Assembly: GCA_030035585.1 (NCBI GenBank)
Contig: CM057464.1
Coordinates: 27,421,465-27,485,464, forward strand
Source: Dugong dugon
Taxonomy: Eukaryota > Chordata > Mammalia > Sirenia > Dugongidae
Length of the DNA: 64,000 bases
Direction: 5' to 3'
Both the position numbers and the translations under genes were made by a program. The notes under the pieces are model-generated. The model searched no databases, was not told the origin of the DNA, and saw only the letters and a list, made by a program, of their open reading frames with translations. Numbering within the stretch: position 1 is the stretch's first letter; each line of letters begins with the position of its first letter. Below are positions 57,546 to 64,000 of this stretch, piece after piece.

Positions 57546-57789
57546 AAATGGCTTTTGTGTTTGTTACTATAAACTTGATGACCTGTAGTAGCCTTACGTT
57601 TATTTTCTAAGAAATGGAAATCAACAGTCAACTGCTCTTCTTAAATACCTAAATATCTCTCAGATCAGAACTGTCTTATCTGTCATTCTCCAAGTGGTCA
57701 TGTGTCTTGATAATTCCCACCTTGGTAATAATTACTTTGGTAACTCCCTCAAGCTAATGGTTTTCACCTTTTGGTACTATATTCATTTT
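57546..57789. other. no gene seen
   Basis: Nothing recognised. Confidence 0.35.
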
Positions 57790-58265
57790 CTTTGGTTGCT
57801 GTAACCAGTTACTGTAAATTTAGTGGTTTAAAACCACACAGATTTACTATCTTACAGTTTTGTACGTTACAAATCCAATACAGGTCTTACTGGAGTAAAA
57901 TCAAGGTGTTGGCAGGGCCGTGTTCTTTCTGGAGACTCTAGGAGACAAATGTTGCCTTTTCCAGCTGCTAGAGGCTGCCTATGCTCCTGGGCTCATGGCT
58001 CCCTCCTCTATTTTCAAAGCCAGTAAGGGAAGTTGAATCTATCACACATCAATCACATCACTGTGACCTCCTCTTCTCCCTCCCTATTTCACTTTTATAG
58101 ATCCTTGTGATTATAATGGGTCCATCCATAAAATCCAGGATATTATACGTATTTAAGGTCAGCTGATTAGCAACCTTAATTTCAACTGCAAACTTAATTC
58201 CTTGTTGCCATGTAACATACTCACAGGTTTCAGAGATTAGGACATGAACATCTCTGCAGGGCCAT
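57790..58265 (-). mobile_element. old LTR-like repeat (MaLR-like), antisense
   Basis: GTTGCTGTAACCAGTTACTG, TTTACTATCTTACAGTTTTG and ATCAAGGTGTTGGCAGGG follow the antisense order of MaLR-type LTRs. The family call is tentative. Confidence 0.4.
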
Positions 58266-58276
58266 TATTCTGCCTG

Positions 58277-58710
58277 GGAGTCCTTGGGTGGTACAAATGG
58301 TTAATGTGCTCAGCTGCTAACCTAAAAGTTGAGTCCACCCAGAGGCACCTTGGAAGAAAGACCTGGCAATCTATGTCTGAAAAATCAGCCATTGAAAACC
58401 TTATGGAGCACAGTTCTACTCTGACACACAAGGGGTCTCCATGAGTCAGAGTCAACTCCATGGGCAATTAAAAAAAAAAAAAAAACCAAACCCACTGCGG
58501 CCAAGTGGGTTCCAACTCATAGTGACCCAATAAGACAGAGTAGAACTGCCCCACAGGGTTTCCAAGGTTGTAAATCTTTATAAAAGCAGATGACCACATC
58601 TTTCTCCCGTGGAGCAGCTGGTGGGTTCAGACTGCTGACCTTTTTGGTTAGCAGCTGAGCACAGTAACTGCTGTGCCACTAGGTCTCCTTAACTTCATGG
58701 CAACTAGTGG
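58277..58710 (+). mobile_element. AfroSINE split by another AfroSINE
   Basis: 58277-58467 carries head and body; the last bases (CTTCATGGCAACTAGTGG) are at 58691-58710. Confidence 0.85.
58468..58686 (-). mobile_element. AfroSINE nested in an AfroSINE tail
   Basis: A-run, then AAACCCACTGCGGCCAAGTG to TGCCACTAGGTCTCC. The host SINE's tail (AACTCCATGGGCAA / AACTTCATGGCAA) is duplicated at the two borders. Confidence 0.85.
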
Positions 58711-58939
58711 TATTCTGCCACAAAATGTCTGATGAACATATTAAATGAGGGAGAAAATTGATTACTTTGTGGATAAGCGGATTGGGCACGGTAAACTGCT
58801 CATTAGAGAGAGGAGAAGGCAAGTGAGCTAGGTACTTCCATGGTGACTAAAGTAAAGATGACTTTGCTTTGTGCTGAGGCATTCTAGAGTATTTATTATT
58901 GGGCATAGCTACTGTTCCTTTTGTTTTCTCTGCGTTGCT
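58711..58939. other. no gene seen
   Basis: Nothing recognised. Confidence 0.35.
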
Positions 58940-59115
58940 TGAGGAAAAGCTGAGATATTTCAGGCTTTCCTCCATTGTCTCTCTGGCCCCATCACTTCCC
59001 TTCTTCAAGCGGTATACAGTGGCTCCCCATTGTATACAAAATAAATTTCAAACTCCTGAGCATGACCAACAGGGTTTTTTAAAAAAAATAATCTGGCACC
59101 TGCCTTCTTTTCAAA
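58940..59115 (+). mobile_element. L2 LINE fragment
   Basis: CAGTGGCTCCCCATTG, then AAATTTCAAACTCCTGAGCA and ATCTGGCACCTGCC, the order of the conserved L2 3' region. Confidence 0.7.
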
Positions 59116-59520
59116 ACTCAATGTGTTATTCTTGTCAGTTTAAATGAGATATCAAATATCAAATACCTGGTATAGATACATAAATCAAAGCGTGTAGTTG
59201 CAAAAATAAAAACCACACCTACTTTAAGCAGTAAGGAAATTTATTAAGGAATATTAGAATATTAGGAAGGCCAGAGAGTCAGGCTTGGATGTTAAGGAGA
59301 CAAGAGCAACTCCCATATTATACCACTGAATGTTTTAGTTAGTGAAACATTGGCTATTTCATGGGATGGTCTTGGGATGCCTGGCCATGGCCATGGGATA
59401 TAACCTCTAGCATCCCTGCCAGTGCTGCTTCTAGAAGCTGAATACCTCCCCACCACCCTTCCCAGAAATAATTCTTCCTGGCACCTCCTTATTCATGTCA
59501 TTCTCTTCTTAATTGAAGAT
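59116..59520. other. no gene seen
   Basis: Single-copy-like DNA. Confidence 0.4.
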
Positions 59521-60125
59521 TGTAATGGATTGAATTGTGTCCCTTCAAAAGATATATTGAAGTCCTAATCCCTGTATCTGTGAATGTGACCTCGTTTGGG
59601 GAAATGGAGTTTTTCTTTGGAGATATTATCAGTGAAGTTAATGAGGTCCTGTCAGAGTAGGGTGGGTCCTAACCCTATATGACTCAAAAATCGATTTGCT
59701 GTCAAGTTGATTCTGATTCATGGCGACCCCATGTGTATCAGAGTAGGACTGTGTTCCACAGGGTTTTCAATGGGCAATTATTCAGAAGTAGATTGCTAGG
59801 CTTTTTCTCAGAGGTGCCTTTGGTAAACTCAAACCCCCAATCTTTTGGTTAGCAGCTGAGTGCGTTAACCATTTGCACCACACAGGGATATCCCTATATG
59901 ACTTGTGTCTTACAAAAGAGAGCAGATGGAGATAGAGTGACACAGGGGGAAGACGCCATGTGAAGATACAGCTACATGCAGCAAAGGAATGCTAAGGATT
60001 ACTGGCAGCCTCTATAACCTTAGGAGAGAGGCATGGAAAATTTTCTCTCTCAGAGACCTCAGAAGTAATCAACACAGACGATACCCTAATTTGGACTTTT
60101 AGCTTTCAGAACTGTAAGACAATAA
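59521..60125 (+). mobile_element. MaLR-like LTR with AfroSINE insertion
   Basis: Starts TGTAATGGATTGAATTGTG like the LTR at 41383 and ends CAGAACTGTAAGACAATAAA. Diverged; its last part forms an inverted repeat with the next element. Confidence 0.6.
59685..59891 (-). mobile_element. AfroSINE inside the LTR, 12-bp TSD
   Basis: CCCTATATGACT at 59673-59684 and 59892-59903. Confidence 0.9.
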
Positions 60126-60478
60126 ATTTATTGTCTCACAGTTTAGGAGGCTAGAAGTCTAAATTCAGAGTGCTGGCTCTAGGGGAAGTCATTCTCTTTC
60201 TGTTGGCTCTGGAGAAAGGTTCTTGTTGCTTTTAGCTTCTGTTTCCTGGTTCCTTGGAGATCTCCATGTGTCTTGGCATCTATCTTACTCCATATGTCTC
60301 CCAGCTCCCGTGTTTAATCACTTCTATATCTCAAAAGAGATTAACTCAAGATACAACCTACACTGATCCTGCCTCATTAACATAATAAAGACAATCCATT
60401 CCCAAATGGGATTATAACCACAGGCATAGGAATTAGGATTTACAACACATATTTTGGGGGGACATAATTCAATCCATA
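60126..60478 (-). mobile_element. MaLR-like LTR, opposite orientation
   Basis: TTTATTGTCTCACAGTTTAG to GGGGGGACATAATTCAATCC is the complement of the same kind of LTR as 41383 (its start is GGATTGAATTGTGTCC). It includes an antisense TATA region near 60330. Confidence 0.6.
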
Positions 60479-61808
60479 CATTCCACCCTTTGGACCCCCA
60501 AAATTCATGTCTTTGCCACATGCAAAACACATTTACTCCATCTCATCATCCCAAAAGTCTTAAATCAACTCCAAGTCCAAAATATCTTCTTCTGAATCAT
60601 CTAAATCAAATAGGGGTAAGACTTTAGGAGTATTCCATCCTGGGGCAAAATTCCTCTTCATCTGAGAACTTGTGAAATGTGGAATACAAGTTATCTTTTT
60701 CCAAAGTACAATGGTAGAATAGGCACAAGGTAGAAATTTCCATTACAAATGGGAGAAATTGGAGGGAAATAAGGGATAACGGGCACCAAGCAAGTCCAAA
60801 ACCTAGTAGAACAATTTATATTAACTCTTAAGGCTTGAAAATACTCCTCTGTTCTTTAACCATCTGTACAAGGGCCCTGCCCTCCAGACTCTGGGTATTG
60901 GCCATGTCCTCTAAATTCTGGATTGAGGCCCTGGGCTTCAGCTCCACCTTCCAGGCCCACTAGGATTTCAACTCTGCTCCCTCGGCTTTGGGTGGTCCCA
61001 TTCTCCTAGTCCATTTGAGTGACAACCCCACCCTGTCAGCCCTGGAAGACCCCATTCTTCTGCCCCTTGGGCACAGAAGCCCTGCCCCCTCAGCTTTAGG
61101 TGGCAGTCCTATCCTCCTGACACATCTTAATGGCTGGCCCACACTCTGGAACTGAGTTGTCTAAGATCTGACTCTTTGAGACCTAGGAGGCTATGGCACC
61201 ACCCTTTGACTGAGAAGGCCCTGCTCCCCATACTTCTTCCAACAGTTCTGCTGATCTCCAAGCTCTTCCACAGATGGTCCTTTTCTTTTCTTGGAGGACA
61301 ACAGATGTAGTTCCTTTGGCCTGTTTCCTTCCTATTGGATTCCAAGAGGCAGACAGCGTTCTTTCTCTGTCCCCTTCAGTTAAAGCAGATGGGTTTTCTG
61401 CTGTGATAATTGATTAGATCCATCATTCACAGGCTTCATTTCTTTAACAAAAGATTGTGTAGCCATGTCTTTGGTGAACATTCTAGGACCCGTGTCCTTA
61501 GTTTGTGCAACAGAGTTTTCCACATCTTTAAGTTCTGTTTTAATTTTGCAAAGTTCATGTTTAAGTTCGTCTCTTTCCTCTCACATTTTACTATAAGTGA
61601 CAAGGAGAAATCCCACAGCACCTTTATTATCTTGCTTAGAAATCTCATCAGCCAAACATCTAAGTTCATCACTTACAAGTTTTTCCTTCCACCAAATATT
61701 TGAACATAATTCAGACAAGCTCTTTGCCACTGCATTAAAAAACATTGTGCTATCTCGTGTTCATGATTTTCTTTTAAAGACTCACCAGGTGTACATTTAA
61801 TATCCGCT
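60479..61808 (-). mobile_element. probable MaLR-like internal region
   Basis: Follows the LTR directly. CCAAAATTCATGTCTTTGCC and TTCCACCAAATATTTGAAC fit the antisense of MaLR internal sequence as I remember it. No retroviral protein motif is visible, as expected for MaLR. It ends at the insertion point of L1-J. Confidence 0.45.
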
Positions 61809-64000
61809 TTCTTTTTTTGTTGTTTATTGTTGTAGTTTAAATGACATTTACATTTCAAGTTAGTTTCCCATACAAAAATTTATACATACATTATTATGTG
61901 ACCCTAACTGCTCTCCCCATACTGTGACAGCACACTCCTCCTTTCCACCCGATTCCCCATGTCCATTCAAGCAGCTCCTAGCCCTCTCTGCCTTCCCATC
62001 TTACCTCTGGACAGAAGCTGCCCATTTAGTCTCTTGTATCTACTTGAGCTAAGAGGCATACTCCTCATAAGCATCACTTTGTGTCCCACAGACCCGTCCA
62101 ATCCCTGTCTGAAGAGTTGGCCTCAGAAATTGTTTTAGTTCTGAGCTGTTAGAGAATCCGGGGACCATGCTTTCCAGGGTTACTCCAGTCTCATTCAGAC
62201 CATTAAGTCTGGTCTTCTTACTAGAATTTGAGTTCTGCACCCCACCTTTCTCCTGCTCCATCAGGAACTCTCTGTTGTGTTCCCTGTCAGGGCAGACATT
62301 GGTGGTAGCCGGGCACCATCTAGTTCTTCTGGTCTCAGGCTGATGAAGTCTCTGGTTTATGTAGCCCTTTCTGTCTCTTGGGCTAATACTTTTCCTTGCA
62401 TCTTTGGTGTTCTTCATCCTGCTTTACTCCAGGTGGTTGGGACCAACTGATGGCCGCTTGCAAGCTTTTAAGACTCCAGATGCCACTCACCAAAGTATGA
62501 TGCAGAACATTTTTTTAATAAGCTTAGTTATGCCAATTGACCTCGATGTCCCCTGAAACCATGGTCCCCAGACCCCTACCCATGCTACTCTGTCCCTCAA
62601 AGTGTTTGACTGTATTCAGGAGACTTCTTAGCTTTGGTTTGGTCTGATTGCACTGACTTCCCCTGTAGTGTGTGTTGTCCTTCCCTTCATCTAAGATAAT
62701 TCTTATCTACTCTCTAGTTAGTAAATAGCCCTCACCCTCCCTCCCCACCCTCCTAACCCTCAAAAAATGTTTTCTTCTGTGTTTAAACCTTTTCTTGAGT
62801 TCTTATAATAGTGGTCTTATACAGTATTTGTCGTTCTGTGATTTCACTCACCATAATGCCCTCCAGATTCCTCCATGGTATAAGATGTTTCACGGCTTCA
62901 TTGTTGTTCTTTATTGTTGCAGAGCGTTCCATTGTGTGGATATACCATAATTTGTTTACCCATTTGTCTGTTGATGGGCACCTAGGTTACTTCCATCTTT
63001 ATGCTATTGTGAACAGTGCGGCAATAAACATAAGTGTGCATATATCTATTCATGTGACGACTCTTATTTCTCTAGGATATATTTCAAAGAGCAGGATAGC
63101 TGGATCATATGGTACATCTATTTCTAGCTTTTTAAGGAAGCACAAAATCAATTTCCAAAGTGGTTGTACCATTTTACATTCCCACCAACTGTGTATAAAT
63201 GTTCCAGTCTCTCCACAACCTCTCCAGCATTTATTGTTTTGTCCTTTTTGGATTAATGCTAGCCTTGTTGGGGTGAGATGGTATCTCATTGTAGTTTTGA
63301 TCTGCATTTCTCTAATGGCTAATGATCGTGAGCATTTCTTTATGTGTCTGTTAGCCCCCTGAATATCTTCTTTGGTGAAGTGCCTGTTCATATCCTTTGC
63401 CAATTTTTTAATTGGGTTAGTTGTCTTTTTGTTGTTGAGATTTTGCAGTATCTTGTAGATCTTAGAGATTAAACACTGTCGCAGCCAAAATTTTTTTCCC
63501 AGTCTGTAGGTTGTCTTTTTACTCTTTTGGTTAAGTCTTTTGATGAACATAAGTGTTTGATTTTTAGGAGCTCCCAGGTCTGGTGTTTGTGCATTGTTAC
63601 TTATGGTTCATATTGTGTTTTTGCCATGTATTAGGGCTCCTAGTGTTGTCCCTATCCTTTCTTCCATGATCTTTATCGTTTTTGATTTTATATTTAAGTC
63701 TTTGATCTATTTTAAGTTAGTTTTTGTGCACTGTGTGAGGTATGGGTCTTGTTTCAGTTTTTGGAGATGGATATACAGTTATGCCAGCACCATTTGTTAA
63801 AGAGACTGTCTTTTTCCCAGTTAATGGGCTTTGGGCCTTTGTGAAATATCAGCTGCTCATAGGTGGATGTATTTATGTCTGGATTCTCAATTTTGTTCCC
63901 CTGGTCTATGTATCTGTTGTTGTACCAGTACCAGGTTGTTTTGACTACTGTGGTGGTATAACAGGTTCTAAAATCAGGTAGTGTGAGGCCTCCCACTTTA
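61809..64000 (-). mobile_element. L1-J: LINE-1, 3' part, continues beyond window
   Basis: T-rich start, second-lineage 3' UTR to about 62740, then ORF2 C-terminus and thumb to the window edge. Sequence quality resembles L1-B, D and H. Confidence 0.9.
62740..64000 (-). pseudogene. L1 ORF2 C-terminal part, L1-J
   Basis: The frame 63550-63050 (166 codons) holds the cysteine-rich C-terminal region: [42 protein letters not shown] (the C-x3-C-x7-H-x4-C-like zinc knuckle of L1 ORF2p). The thumb piece 63996-63754 starts [10 protein letters not shown] frameshift lies between them. RT and endonuclease, if kept, lie outside the window. Confidence 0.8.

Noticed and set aside
63050-63550. 166-codon open frame as a zinc-binding host protein
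   Set aside because: The cysteine/histidine cluster is the C-terminal knuckle of L1 ORF2p within L1-J.

Overview
The window looks like intergenic or intronic DNA from a placental mammal of the superorder Afrotheria. An elephant or close relative is most likely, but the species cannot be fixed from sequence alone. The basis is at least 25 copies of a tRNA-like SINE of the AfroSINE type, many LINEs of the RTE/BovB clade that share the SINE's 3' tail, and several L1 lineages on top of ancient mammalian MIR, L2, L1M and MaLR remnants. I see no host protein-coding exon, no bacterial or organellar gene, and no CRISPR array. Every sizeable open frame is a shadow or a broken piece of LINE ORF1 or ORF2.

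Layout. From 65 to 31,701 the DNA is almost entirely L1, and every copy lies on the minus strand. L1-A (65-4246) has a promoter, ORF1 and 3' UTR but has lost nearly all of ORF2. L1-B (4508-12112) is close to full length. Next comes a nested stack. L1-C (12113-12942 and 23105-27005) was entered by an RTE LINE (12943-23104, TSD at 12933/23105). That RTE was entered by L1-F (16947-22771, TSD at 14331/22772). A 5'-truncated L1-D (14341-16946) then landed at the tail of L1-F. L1-C also carries a 536-bp solo LTR (24327-24862). L1-H (27551-31701) has a perfect 18-bp TSD and its own nested insertion.

From 31.7 to 44.4 kb the texture changes: mostly single-copy DNA peppered with AfroSINEs in both directions, short RTE derivatives, a MIR, a MaLR LTR and old L1 remnants. 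From 44.4 to 51.4 kb there is an L1 3' UTR on the plus strand, then a very old minus-strand L1M body broken up by an ERV LTR, an L1 3' end and several AfroSINEs. A decayed RTE LINE on the plus strand fills 51,447-54,604. From 54.6 to 61.8 kb there are AfroSINEs nested in AfroSINEs, MIRs, an L2 and a tail-to-tail pair of MaLR-like LTRs with internal sequence. The window ends inside another minus-strand L1 (61809 onward).

How the parts relate. L1 proteins would have mobilised the L1 copies. RTE proteins presumably mobilised the AfroSINEs and a 0.45-kb non-autonomous RTE derivative, since all share one 3' end. Nothing here looks competent now: ORF1 and ORF2 copies are split by frameshifts, stops, deletions and insertions. 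Boundaries are read by eye and should be taken as good to a few bases where a TSD is given, and to about 10-50 bases otherwise.
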